Shown here: piece by piece, positions 50,846-59,362 of the stretch
Layout of the letters: each line of letters begins with the position of its first letter
Position numbering within the stretch: position 1 is the stretch's first letter
NCBI GenBank assembly: GCA_964551995.1
Contig: CAZKFD010000011.1
Coordinates: forward strand, 186,001-250,000
Length of the DNA: 64,000 bases
Direction of reading: 5' to 3'
Origin: DATKJS01 sp964551995
Lineage (GTDB): Bacteria; Acidobacteriota; Aminicenantia; Aminicenantales; Saccharicenantaceae
Notes under the pieces: generated by a model
What the model saw: the letters and a program-made list of their open reading frames with translations, nothing else
What the model was told of the DNA's origin: nothing
Databases searched by the model: none
Program-made: the position numbers and the translations under genes

Positions 50846-52183
50846 TCAGCTCCCGGCTTTCAGCCAGCGACGCTCGATCTCCTCGAGTGTGCGGCCCTTG
50901 GTCTCGGGCAGATAGAGGATCATGAAAACGAGGTCGAGGGCGCACATGGCGCCGTAGAGCCAGAACGCGGCCGAGGCGTTGAGTCTGTCGGAGATCACGG
51001 GGAATGTCAGGGTCACGGCGAAGTCCGCGAACCAGAGGACGAGCGTCGCGAGGCCCATGGCCGCTCCCCGCATCCGGATGGGAAAGATCTCGGCCATGAC
51101 CACCCAGACCAGGGGGCCCATGGCCGAGGCGAAGAAGGCGATGTAGAGGAGGATGACAAAGAGAAGTGCCGATGACGGCAGGAAATGATATCGGAACGCC
51201 GCCCCGAGGAGGACGAGTGAGACGCCCATCCCCCCCGTGGCGATGAGGAGGAGCGGACGGCGCCCGACGCGGTCGGCGAGGACAATGGCCACGACCGTGA
51301 AGACCAGGTTGGCGAAGCCCACGATCGTTGATTGGCCGATGGCCGACATGCGGGCGAAGCCGGCACTCTCGAAGATGCGGGGCGCGTAGTAGAGGATGGC
51401 GTTGATGCCCGTGATCTGCTGGAAGACGGCCAAGACGACGGCGATGACGAGCGGCCGCCGGAAACCCGGCCGGAAGAGTTCGCCGAACGACCCCTTCTCC
51501 AAGGCCAGCGTCTCCCGTATGTCCCGGATCTCCTGCGCAGCGGCCTCGGCCGTGTTCACGCGGGCCAGGACGCGGGAGGCCTCATCCTCACGGTCCCTCT
51601 TGAGCAGCCAGCGGGGGCTCTCCGGGACGCGAAGAAGAAGGAGGAAGAACAGGACGGACGGGACGGCCCCCGCCGCGTACATGTAGCGCCAGTTCGACGG
51701 GCCGGTCCCGGCGAAGATCCAGTTGACGAAGTAGGCGAGAAGGATGCCGGTGACGATGGCCATCTGGTTGACCGAGACGAGCGCGCCCCGGACCCGCGCC
51801 GGGGCGATCTCGGCGATGTAGAGCGGCGAGAGGACGGCCGCCGAGCCGATGCCGAGGCCGCCGACGAAGCGGAAGGCGACGAACCCCGTGATCGTGTGCG
51901 GCACGGCGCAGCCGATCGCCGAGGCGAGGAAGAGGGCCGCCGAGGTCAGCATGAGTCGCCGCCGCCCGATCCGGTCACTGATCGGGCCCGCGAGCCCCGA
52001 GCCGACCATACAGCCGATGAGGACCACGCTCACGGCCCACCCCTCCTGAAGGGAGTTGAGCGAGAATTGCTCCTTCATGTAGCGGGTGGCGCCGGCGACG
52101 ATCGCCGTGTCGAAGCCGAAGATCAGGCCGCCGATGGCGGCGACGACCGTGACGGCGATGACATAGACCGCTGCCTTCTTCAT
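50846..52183 (-). CDS. MFS sugar porter (sugar:proton symporter)
   Basis: Transporter of 445 aa with 12 predicted helices, starting at ATG 52183, which overlaps the UroD-like stop as ATGA. Sugar-porter motifs: GFDTAIVAG in helix 1, DRIGRRRLML, RFVGGLGIGSAAVLSPLYIAEIAP, QQITGINAILYYAP (helix 7 sugar contact) and the PETKG(R)TLEEIE tail. Fits XylE/GalP-like uptake of a monosaccharide or polyol. A UroD-like enzyme translationally coupled to it may work on its substrate. Confidence 0.93.
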   Translation of the reverse strand: MKKAAVYVIAVTVVAAIGGLIFGFDTAIVAGATRYMKEQFSLNSLQEGWAVSVVLIGCMVGSGLAGPISDRIGRRRLMLTSAALFLASAIGCAVPHTITGFVAFRFVGGLGIGSAAVLSPLYIAEIAPARVRGALVSVNQMAIVTGILLAYFVNWIFAGTGPSNWRYMYAAGAVPSVLFFLLLLRVPESPRWLLKRDREDEASRVLARVNTAEAAAQEIRDIRETLALEKGSFGELFRPGFRRPLVIAVVLAVFQQITGINAILYYAPRIFESAGFARMSAIGQSTIVGFANLVFTVVAIVLADRVGRRPLLLIATGGMGVSLVLLGAAFRYHFLPSSALLFVILLYIAFFASAMGPLVWVVMAEIFPIRMRGAAMGLATLVLWFADFAVTLTFPVISDRLNASAAFWLYGAMCALDLVFMILYLPETKGRTLEEIERRWLKAGS

Positions 52184-53442
52184 TGGCCGTTGAATTCCTT
52201 GACTGCTTCGAACATGGCGACGAGGTTCCCGAGGGGGACGTTGGCCTGGACGTTGTGGACGGCGTTGAAGACGAACCCGCCGCCCTCGCCGAAGACCTCG
52301 CACCGGCGCAGGACCTCGGCCCGGACCTCCTCCGGCTTGCCGAAGGCGAGCGTCCTCTGGGTGTCGACGCCCCCGCCCCAGAAGACGACGTCCTTGCCGA
52401 AATCGGCTTTCAATGTCTCCGCTTCCATGCCCGCCGCCGAGACCTGGACCGGATTGAGGATGTCGAAGCCGCTGTCGATGAAAGCCGGGATCAGGGTCCG
52501 GACCGCGCCGCAGGAGTGCTTGAACGTCTTCCAGTTCGTGTGCCTGTGGATCCAATCGTTGATCCGCCGGTAGTAGGGAAGGTAGAGCTCGCGGAAGGTC
52601 ACGGGCGAACAGAATGTGGACTGCTGGGTGCCGAAGTCGGTGCCGCAGATGAAGACGGCCTGGACGTGATCGCCGGCGCGCGCCCCGATCTTTTCGAGAT
52701 TCTCCAGGGCGATTTCGGTCTGTCTCTCGAAAACGGAGTGGACATAGGATTTGCGGGTCAGGGTCGAGATGTACCATTCCTCGATGTCGCGGATGCCCTT
52801 CGGATGCTTGAGGAAGGGGGCCGGGACGAGAGCGATGTCCCCGAGGGCCGTGCCGCCGAAGTTGGCGATGACGCCCCGGCCGGTAGCGGCGGCGCGCCGG
52901 CTTGAGGCGTCGAAATGGTCGAGAGCCGCTTCCGAGACCGGGCCGAATTCTTCGAGGTTATCCCGCGGGTCGAGCCGGGCCTCGTCGATCGGACCCTGGC
53001 GGACGAGGGTGTCGAAGAAGAATCCGTTCTTGGGGAGCCTCGCGGAGGGCGGGGCGGACGTGTCTCCCCGGGGGTAGATGAGCGTGTCTCCATTCGCGTC
53101 CTTCGTCACCCGGAAGTGCCCGGAGACGAGAACCTCCCGGCCGTCGTCCATGCGCCAGGGCTTCCAGTCCTCGTTGGGGAAGCCGAACATCGTCTCGTAT
53201 CCCCAGACGCCTTCGACGTCGAGGCCCAGGACTTCTTGGAGATCCTCGTCGATCCAGCCCAGCATCTGGTAGGGCTCATGGACCCTGACGAGGCGCTTCT
53301 CAAGGCCGTAGTGTTCGCGCAGGGCGATGACGCAGGCGACGTGCATGCCGGTGACGGCCGTGCCGTTGAAGTCGACGGGGATGCGGTCGGGCTCGCGGTG
53401 GTTGAGGGCGGCGTCCAGGCGCTCCCGGCTGGTCATCGGCAT
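52180..53442 (-). CDS. Uroporphyrinogen decarboxylase-like protein coupled to a sugar porter
   Basis: UroD/methyltransferase-superfamily protein, 420 aa from ATG 53442 (AAGGAGG 5 nt upstream). It has MTSRERLDAALNHREPDRIPVDF at the start, FICGTDFGTQQSTFCSP in the middle and VQVSAAGMEAETLKADFG at the end, patterns of the large non-heme UroD-like group. HSCGAVRTLIPAFIDSG includes a conserved H-x-C-G motif that in related corrinoid methyltransferases binds zinc. It is the first gene in an operon with an MFS sugar porter. Substrate unknown. Confidence 0.82.
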   Translation of the reverse strand: MPMTSRERLDAALNHREPDRIPVDFNGTAVTGMHVACVIALREHYGLEKRLVRVHEPYQMLGWIDEDLQEVLGLDVEGVWGYETMFGFPNEDWKPWRMDDGREVLVSGHFRVTKDANGDTLIYPRGDTSAPPSARLPKNGFFFDTLVRQGPIDEARLDPRDNLEEFGPVSEAALDHFDASSRRAAATGRGVIANFGGTALGDIALVPAPFLKHPKGIRDIEEWYISTLTRKSYVHSVFERQTEIALENLEKIGARAGDHVQAVFICGTDFGTQQSTFCSPVTFRELYLPYYRRINDWIHRHTNWKTFKHSCGAVRTLIPAFIDSGFDILNPVQVSAAGMEAETLKADFGKDVVFWGGGVDTQRTLAFGKPEEVRAEVLRRCEVFGEGGGFVFNAVHNVQANVPLGNLVAMFEAVKEFNGQ

Positions 53443-53560
53443 GGCGGCCTCCTTGGTGCCCCCCAGATTACCGATTTCCGAGCCGGTTTGCAATAAGGGG
53501 TGAGGCGGCGGCCCCGGCCCCGTCGCCGAACACAATGACGCTCTGTTTTGCCGGCGGCGA

Positions 53561-54910
53561 TTAGGATTCAGAGGTCGGGGCCGGGGGCCGTTTCCGGCTG
53601 ACCCGCCGCATGACCACGAACACGGGCAGTCCGAGGCCGAAGAAGAGCGCGCCGTAGAGGGCTTCCAGGGGCTTGTTGAGGAGGACGTTGAGGGAGACCG
53701 TCAGCTGGAAACCGATGAAGACGGCGGGGACGACCGGGTAGAGCGGGACGCGGTAGCCTTCGTAGGCCTCGCCGGACCGGCGGGCTTTGCGCCTGAGCGC
53801 GAAGATCGTCGAGGCGACGAGGGCCACCGTGATCGTGTCGAGGAACATGACGTAGTTGATGATGTTCTCGAACGTCCCCAGGAGGAAGAGGGAGAGAAGG
53901 ATGAGGCCCCCTAGGAATATGAGCCCGAACTCCTGGGTCTGAGTCCTCGGATTGACCTTCTGGAAGGCGGCCGGGAGAGTCCGGTCCTCGGCCATGGCGT
54001 AATAGGCCCGCGGGATCTGCATGAGAGTCACGTTGAGAAACCCCATGGCTGAGAGGAAGATGGCCAGCGAGACGACGAGCCAGCCGCCCCCGCCGAAGGT
54101 CGCCCGGGCCGTCTCGGCGGCGACGAGCTTGGCCGAGGCGACGCCGGGGACACCGAGGGCCCTGACGTAGGCGGCATTGATGGCCAGATAGCAGGCGAGG
54201 ACGATGAGGATGCCGAAGAAGATGGCCCGAGGCACGTTCCGCCGGGCGTCGCGGACATCGGCGCCGAAGTTGATCGTGTTCTGGTAGCCGCCGTAGGCGT
54301 AGAAGACGGATATGAAGGCCGCGCCCAGGGCCAGCCACCAGGAGCGCTCGACGGGCAGTGAGCCGGTCGTGACGGGCGCCTTCGTCGAGACGAATGCCCC
54401 GGCGACGATGACGGCGATCATGCCGACCTTGAGCAGGCTCAGGACGTTCTGGGCCCAGGCGCCCATCTTGATGCCGAGATAGTTAATGGTCAGGAGGATT
54501 GTCATCAGGACGGCCGCGGTGACCTGGACCTGCAGACGGGAGGGGGTCGTATCCGGGAAGACGATGGGCGTGAGGTACTCGGCCCCGATGAGGGCAACGG
54601 CCGCGGCCCCGGCACCGTTGAGGACGATGACGTTGGCCCAGTTGAGCATGAAGGCCACGGCCGAGTTGTAGCTCTCGGCGACGACTTTGTAGTACGAGCC
54701 CGGCTTGGGAAATCGGCCGCCGATCTCGGCAAAGGTCAGGGCACCGAGGAAACCGGCGACCCCGCCCAGGATCCAGGCGAGGTAGAAGAGGGCGGGGGTG
54801 CGGGCGGCCGTGGCGACCATGGCGGGAGTGCGAAAGATGCCGATGCCGATGATGAGACTGACGACGATCATCGTCGTGTCGAACGTCGTCAGTTTCGCCT
54901 TGATGGCCAC
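53561..54910 (-). CDS. APC-superfamily amino acid permease
   Basis: Inner-membrane amino-acid transporter of 449 aa with 12 predicted helices. The helix-1 break GIGIFRTPAMV and the consensus amphipathic region FAEIGGRFPKPGSYYKV are typical of LAT/APC members, as is YGGYQNTINFGADVRDARRNVPRA. It ends with a charged tail. It lies 80 nt from patB on the same strand. Substrate class amino acid; specificity not known. Confidence 0.9.
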   Translation of the reverse strand: MAIKAKLTTFDTTMIVVSLIIGIGIFRTPAMVATAARTPALFYLAWILGGVAGFLGALTFAEIGGRFPKPGSYYKVVAESYNSAVAFMLNWANVIVLNGAGAAAVALIGAEYLTPIVFPDTTPSRLQVQVTAAVLMTILLTINYLGIKMGAWAQNVLSLLKVGMIAVIVAGAFVSTKAPVTTGSLPVERSWWLALGAAFISVFYAYGGYQNTINFGADVRDARRNVPRAIFFGILIVLACYLAINAAYVRALGVPGVASAKLVAAETARATFGGGGWLVVSLAIFLSAMGFLNVTLMQIPRAYYAMAEDRTLPAAFQKVNPRTQTQEFGLIFLGGLILLSLFLLGTFENIINYVMFLDTITVALVASTIFALRRKARRSGEAYEGYRVPLYPVVPAVFIGFQLTVSLNVLLNKPLEALYGALFFGLGLPVFVVMRRVSRKRPPAPTSES

Positions 54911-54989
54911 GCCCTATCGCTCCTGCGCGTCAGGACCATTCTATCCAGAAAGGGAAGGAAAGCAAGACGAGGGAAACGGGCGAGCCCGG

Positions 54990-56180
54990 TCAGGCCAGGT
55001 CTTTGACGGCCTGGTCGATCCTCCCCAGCGCCGCCCCGAGGATGGCCCGGGGGCAGCCGAAGTTGATGCGGAGGAAGCCCTCGAGCTCGCTCCCGAACGT
55101 CGTCCCGTCGTTGAGATAGACGCGGGCCTTTCTCAGGAAGAAGTCGTTGAGCGCGGCCTGGGAGAGCCCGAGTTCCCGGCAGTCGAGGAGCGCGAGATAC
55201 GTCCCCTCGGGCCGAATGAGTTGGATCCGGGGGACGCGCTCGGCAAGGAATTTTTCGAGAAAGTCGAGGTTGGCCTCAAGATAAGGCAGGAGCGCGTCGA
55301 GCCAGTCCCCGCCGTGGGCGTAAGCGGCTTCGAAGCCGACGATCCCGAAGACCTGGCCGAGATCGAACCCAGCCCGCTCCGCCTCGTCTTCGAACTTTTT
55401 GAGCAGCTCGGGATTCGGCGCGATGGCGGCGGCCGTCGCCAGCCCCGGGATGTTGAACGTCTTGCTCGGAGCGACGAAGGTGAGCGTGCGGCCGGCGATC
55501 TCGGGGGAAAGGGCGGCCAGAACCCGGTGGCGGTGGCCGGAGTAGATGAGGTCGTGGTGGATCTCGTCGGCGATGACGATGAGGTCCCGCTCGACGGCGA
55601 TCCGGCGGAGCCGCTCGAGCTCCCCAGCCGTCCAGACGCGTCCGGCAGGGTTGTGCGGGCTGCAGAGAATGAGCATCCGGCCCGGGGCGTCGACCTTGCG
55701 CTCGAGGTCCTCGAAGTCCATCACGAAGCGCCGGCCGTCGAAGCGCAGGGGGTTGCGGACGACGCGCCGGCCGTTGTTCTCGATGGCGTAGAAAAACGGG
55801 TGGTAGACCGGCGTCTGGATGATCACGCCGTCGCCGCGTTTCGTGAAGGCGCGAACGGCGTAGTTGAGGGCGGGGACGACGCCCGGCGTCATCGTCATCC
55901 AGGACCTCTGGACCTCCCAGCCGTGCCGGCGGCGGAGCCATTCGATGGCCGACTCGTAAAAGGACGGAGGGACGAGGGGATAGCCGTAGATCCCGTGGAT
56001 GGCCCGGCGGCTGAGGGCTTCGACGACGGCCGGCGGCGCTTCGAAGTCCATGTCGGCCACCCACAGCGGGATCGCGTCGGGGACCTTGAGGACCTGGCGC
56101 GGATAGACCCACTTCAGGGACTCGGTCGCGGTCCGGTCGATGATCCTGTCGAAATCGTATTTTGGGGACACAATACTCAT
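54990..56180 (-). CDS. patB: PatB/MalY-type PLP C-S lyase (cystathionine beta-lyase-like)
   Basis: Fold-type I PLP enzyme, 396 aa. Motifs: KWVYPRQVLKVPDAIPLWVADMDF (MalY/PatB signature), PVYHPFF, CSPHNPAGRVW, DEIHHDLI and APSKTFNIPGL with the PLP lysine. Its native start would be expected at KYDFDRIIDR; instead the first six codons (from ATG 56180) derive from the left arm of an inverted-repeat element, which also leaves no good ribosome-binding site. It may cleave cystathionine or cysteine conjugates, releasing H2S or thiols. Confidence 0.9.
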   Translation of the reverse strand: MSIVSPKYDFDRIIDRTATESLKWVYPRQVLKVPDAIPLWVADMDFEAPPAVVEALSRRAIHGIYGYPLVPPSFYESAIEWLRRRHGWEVQRSWMTMTPGVVPALNYAVRAFTKRGDGVIIQTPVYHPFFYAIENNGRRVVRNPLRFDGRRFVMDFEDLERKVDAPGRMLILCSPHNPAGRVWTAGELERLRRIAVERDLIVIADEIHHDLIYSGHRHRVLAALSPEIAGRTLTFVAPSKTFNIPGLATAAAIAPNPELLKKFEDEAERAGFDLGQVFGIVGFEAAYAHGGDWLDALLPYLEANLDFLEKFLAERVPRIQLIRPEGTYLALLDCRELGLSQAALNDFFLRKARVYLNDGTTFGSELEGFLRINFGCPRAILGAALGRIDQAVKDLA

Positions 56181-56323
56181 TTCCGAATTTTCCTTGCCGC
56201 CTTCTCTCTGACCTCGTATTCTCCACCCTGCGGGGAGCGGGACTCTTATCCTCTTTCGCCGAGCCGCCAGACCGAAGCCGCCTCGCCGGGCCGAAATTCG
56301 GAAATGAGTATTGTGTCCCTAAA
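56161..56323. mobile_element. MITE/REPIN-like element with 26-bp perfect terminal inverted repeats
   Basis: Left arm 56165-56190 and right arm 56294-56319 are exact 26-bp reverse complements (core GGGACACAATACTCATTTCC), with three or four further matching outer bases, around a 103-bp non-coding centre. It starts 7-10 bp after the M29 aminopeptidase stop and ends inside codon 6 of patB. The arms resemble the repeats mobilised by RAYT-type Y1 transposases; no transposase is present here. Confidence 0.75.
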
Positions 56324-56329
56324 TTCCAG

Positions 56330-57277
56330 CTAAAGGAGGAACTTGCCGCTCCTAGCGATGTATCGGCCCTTGGCCCGGATCGTCACCTTGTCCACGAGCG
56401 CGTCGAAATGATACTGGCTTTTGTTCTTTCCCAGTCCGTATGAGTCGCCGATGGCGAAGTGGACCGTCCCGAACGCCTTTTCGGCCTCGAGCATGTTGGC
56501 GCAGATCCTGGCCCCCCGATTCGTGCCGATGCCGAACTCGCCGATCATCCGAGCCGTCGGGTCCGAGCCGACCGTCCGGATGACCTCCGCGATGCCCCGG
56601 CCCTTGAAATCGACGAGCCGGCCGCGCTTGAACGTCATGACGCCGTGGCCGAGCTTGTCATCGATGAGGCTGATGACGAGGGTCCCGGTGAACGTCTTCT
56701 CGACCGGTGCGGTGTAGCATTCCCCGGCCGGCAGGTTGCCGTGCATGCTCTTCTTATGGATGTCGCCGTTGTCGTTGTTCCAGGTGCGGCCCTTGACGCT
56801 GAATGCGATGTGCGTCCCCGCCGCATTCTCGATGAGGACGTCGTCGGCGTCCTTCATGGCCCGGATGACCCTCTTCGTGAACCTATCCATTTCCGAGAAA
56901 TCGATGTTGACGAGCCGTTCCATCATGTCACGCGTCAGACCCGGCATCATGCAGATCCGACCGTTCTTGCCGCCCTCCGAGACCATGAAGCCACGGAAGG
57001 GCTTTTCGGGGAAGCGGCCCTCGAGCATGTAGACCGTGACCGTGGCCCCCCGGATGAGCTCCTTGAACTGCCGCGTCGGCGCGGTGATGGGCCGCAGGGT
57101 TTCGGTCATGAGATAGGTCGTCGTCTCGGCGCCGGCCCGCTTGGCGTAATAGGCGAGGGCCTCGGCGATCTCCATCTTCTGCTTGTCCGTGACGAGCAGG
57201 AATCTCTCGCCGGGCCTCATTCGCAGGGCCTGGTTGACGGCCCGGTTGGCCGCCGAGTAGAGCTTGTTCGGTTTCAT
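56330..57277 (-). CDS. M29-type leucyl aminopeptidase-like metallopeptidase
   Basis: Cytoplasmic metallopeptidase relative, 315 aa. The start RAVNQALRMRPGERFLLVTD, the NLPAGECYTAPVE segment (metal Glu), GEFGIGTN and a C-terminal HFAIGDSYG with YHFDAL give the Glu/His/Asp pattern of family M29 (AmpS/aminopeptidase T). It is shorter than canonical AmpS (about 410 aa) and seems to keep mostly the C-terminal catalytic half. It lies 22 nt after the OPT transporter in one operon, suggesting hydrolysis of imported peptides. Confidence 0.85.
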   Translation of the reverse strand: MKPNKLYSAANRAVNQALRMRPGERFLLVTDKQKMEIAEALAYYAKRAGAETTTYLMTETLRPITAPTRQFKELIRGATVTVYMLEGRFPEKPFRGFMVSEGGKNGRICMMPGLTRDMMERLVNIDFSEMDRFTKRVIRAMKDADDVLIENAAGTHIAFSVKGRTWNNDNGDIHKKSMHGNLPAGECYTAPVEKTFTGTLVISLIDDKLGHGVMTFKRGRLVDFKGRGIAEVIRTVGSDPTARMIGEFGIGTNRGARICANMLEAEKAFGTVHFAIGDSYGLGKNKSQYHFDALVDKVTIRAKGRYIARSGKFLL

Positions 57278-57298
57278 GGCGAATCTCCTCCTTCCATT

Positions 57299-59302
57299 TT
57301 ATTTCGTGCGCCGCGCGTCCCAGTAGACGAAGCTGCAGAGCAGGACGAACGCGGCGAGGCTGATGATCTGTCCGTAATCCGCGAACCACGGCCACGGCGT
57401 CCCGTCGACCCAGCGGCCGCTCTGGAGGATCATGGGGATCCCCAGGCTGACGAAGTGGTCGAACTTGGCCAGCTTGAGGAGGGCCAGGACGATGCCCATC
57501 AAAGCGCCCCCGGCAATGAACCCGGACGAGATGAGGGTGCCGCGGTTGTTGCGCCGCTCGCTGAGCTCCTTGTCTTTGGTCGAGCTCTTGACGAGGTGCG
57601 AGATGAGGCCGCCGACGAGCAGCGGCGTCGTCAGCTCGAGCGGCAGGTACATTCCCAGCGCGAAGGCCAGGGCCGGGACCCGGGCCAGCTCGGCGGAGAG
57701 GGCCACGGCGGCGCCGATCGCGTAGAGAAGCCAGGTCACGGGTTCCCGGGACATCATCGACTTGATGACCGTCGCCATCAGGTTGGCCTGGGGCGCGGCC
57801 AGCGCGCCGCTCTGGAACGAAAAGGCCTTATCCAGGATATAGATGGCGATGCCCACGGTCAGGGCCGACACGAGGACGCCCGTGAACTTGAACCTCTCCT
57901 GGTTACGAGGCGTCGCGCCGATCCAGTAGCCGATCTTGAGGTCGGTGACGAAGCTCCCGGAGAGCGACAGGGCCGTGCAGACGACGGCCCCGATCAGGAG
58001 GGCGACGGCCATGCCCTGCGTCCCCGAGAGCCCGGCGCCGAGGAGGATGACGCTCGAGAGAATGATCGTGATCAGGGTCATCCCCGAAACGGGGTTCGTC
58101 CCGACGATGGCGATGGCGTAGGCGGCGACCGTGGTGAACAGGAACGAGAGGATGATACAAACCAGGACGCCGATGATCGCCAGCTTGACGTTCGAGATCC
58201 AGACGAAGTAGAGGAAAAGCCCCGCGGACGTCGCCAAGAGCCCGAGGATGATCGTCGACATCTTGAGGTCGCGGCCCGTCCTCGCCTCGCCCGTCGTCCC
58301 GGCCTTCCTCCCCTTGAAGATCTCCCGGAACCCGAGCGAGAACGACTTGATCATGACCGGCATGGATTTGATAATGCCCAGCACGCCAGCCGTGAAGATC
58401 GCGCCGATGCCGATGTTCCGGACGTACGTGGCGAAGATCTGGGTCTCGCTCATCTGGCCGATGAGGACTTTGCCCGGGTAGAGGGCGTCGGGGAGATGCT
58501 GGCCGAGGAACCAGATGGCGGGCACGAAGGCCAGGTGCGAAAGCAACCCGCCGGCGACGATGACGGCGTTGTAGCGGAGCCCGATCACGTACCCGAGGCC
58601 CAGGAAGGCCGAGAGAGCGTCGATCTTGAAGACCATCCGGGTCTTGACGGCCAAATGGTCCAGGAAGGGGAGGAAGCGGAAATTGATGATCTCGTCCCAG
58701 GCCCGGACGCCGATGGTCAGGAATTCGTAGACGCTGCTCACGCCGACGCCGAGGATCAGAGCCCAGGCCTGTTTTCCGCCCGATTCGCCTGAGACCAGGA
58801 TCTCCGTCGTCGCCGTGGCCTCGGGGAAGGGGAGCTTGCCGTGCTGTTCCTGGCAGAAATAGCGGCGCAGGGGAGTCAGGAAGAGGATCCCCAGGCAGCC
58901 GCCGAGGAACGCCGAAAGGCAGATCTTGACGATGTCCGTCGGCAAGCCCAGGATATAGAGCGCCGGGATAGTGAAGATGGCTCCCGCGACGATGGCCCCG
59001 GAGGCGGCGCCGATCGACTGGAGGATGACGTTCTCGAGGATCGTGCTCTTCCGCCTGTATACGTATCCAATCCCCACGGCCAGGATCGCTATCGGAATGG
59101 CGGCTTCGGGGACCGTTCCGACCTTGAGCCCGAGGTAGGCGATCGAGAACGTGAAGAACAGGGACATGAATAGGCCCCAGAGGACGGACCGAACCGTGAC
59201 CTCAGGGAGAGTGGATTCCGCGGGCACGAAGGGCTTGTACAGCTGGCCCGGGGGCAGCTCCCGGTAGGCTTCAGGCGGCAGGGATTTCCTGGGCGTCTCC
59301 AT
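57299..59302 (-). CDS. OPT-family oligopeptide transporter
   Basis: Secondary peptide transporter, 667 aa with 15-16 predicted helices. OPT features: ELTVRSVLWGLFMSLFFTFSIAYLGLKVG in helix 1-2, GAIVAGAIFTIPALYILG and LLSHLAF, plus KFTGVLVSALTVG. GGAG before the ATG. A 9-bp inverted repeat (59313-59347) lies just upstream. Partner of the M29 gene. It may also move siderophore-like peptides or glutathione conjugates. Confidence 0.92.
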   Translation of the reverse strand: METPRKSLPPEAYRELPPGQLYKPFVPAESTLPEVTVRSVLWGLFMSLFFTFSIAYLGLKVGTVPEAAIPIAILAVGIGYVYRRKSTILENVILQSIGAASGAIVAGAIFTIPALYILGLPTDIVKICLSAFLGGCLGILFLTPLRRYFCQEQHGKLPFPEATATTEILVSGESGGKQAWALILGVGVSSVYEFLTIGVRAWDEIINFRFLPFLDHLAVKTRMVFKIDALSAFLGLGYVIGLRYNAVIVAGGLLSHLAFVPAIWFLGQHLPDALYPGKVLIGQMSETQIFATYVRNIGIGAIFTAGVLGIIKSMPVMIKSFSLGFREIFKGRKAGTTGEARTGRDLKMSTIILGLLATSAGLFLYFVWISNVKLAIIGVLVCIILSFLFTTVAAYAIAIVGTNPVSGMTLITIILSSVILLGAGLSGTQGMAVALLIGAVVCTALSLSGSFVTDLKIGYWIGATPRNQERFKFTGVLVSALTVGIAIYILDKAFSFQSGALAAPQANLMATVIKSMMSREPVTWLLYAIGAAVALSAELARVPALAFALGMYLPLELTTPLLVGGLISHLVKSSTKDKELSERRNNRGTLISSGFIAGGALMGIVLALLKLAKFDHFVSLGIPMILQSGRWVDGTPWPWFADYGQIISLAAFVLLCSFVYWDARRTK

Positions 59303-59312
59303 CTCGCTCTCC

Positions 59313-59347
59313 TTTCAAATACGAAATACGGGCTGTCCTATTTGAAA
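59313..59347. repeat. 9-bp perfect inverted repeat
   Basis: TTTCAAATA (59313-59321) and TATTTGAAA (59339-59347), 17-nt loop, between the PpiD-like gene and the OPT gene. On the minus strand it precedes the OPT ribosome-binding site. It could end the PpiD transcript or act as an operator. Confidence 0.4.
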
Positions 59348-59362
59348 CGCAGGCGACGAGAC

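Noticed and set aside
54798..56333. Long plus-strand open frame of 511 codons opposite patB
   Set aside because: Acidic/Arg-rich shadow of patB in high-G+C DNA; no domain motifs, no start signals.
56459..58792. 777-codon plus-strand frame opposite M29 and OPT genes
   Set aside because: Asp/Arg/Gly-rich antisense shadow; real OPT and M29 motifs are on the minus strand.
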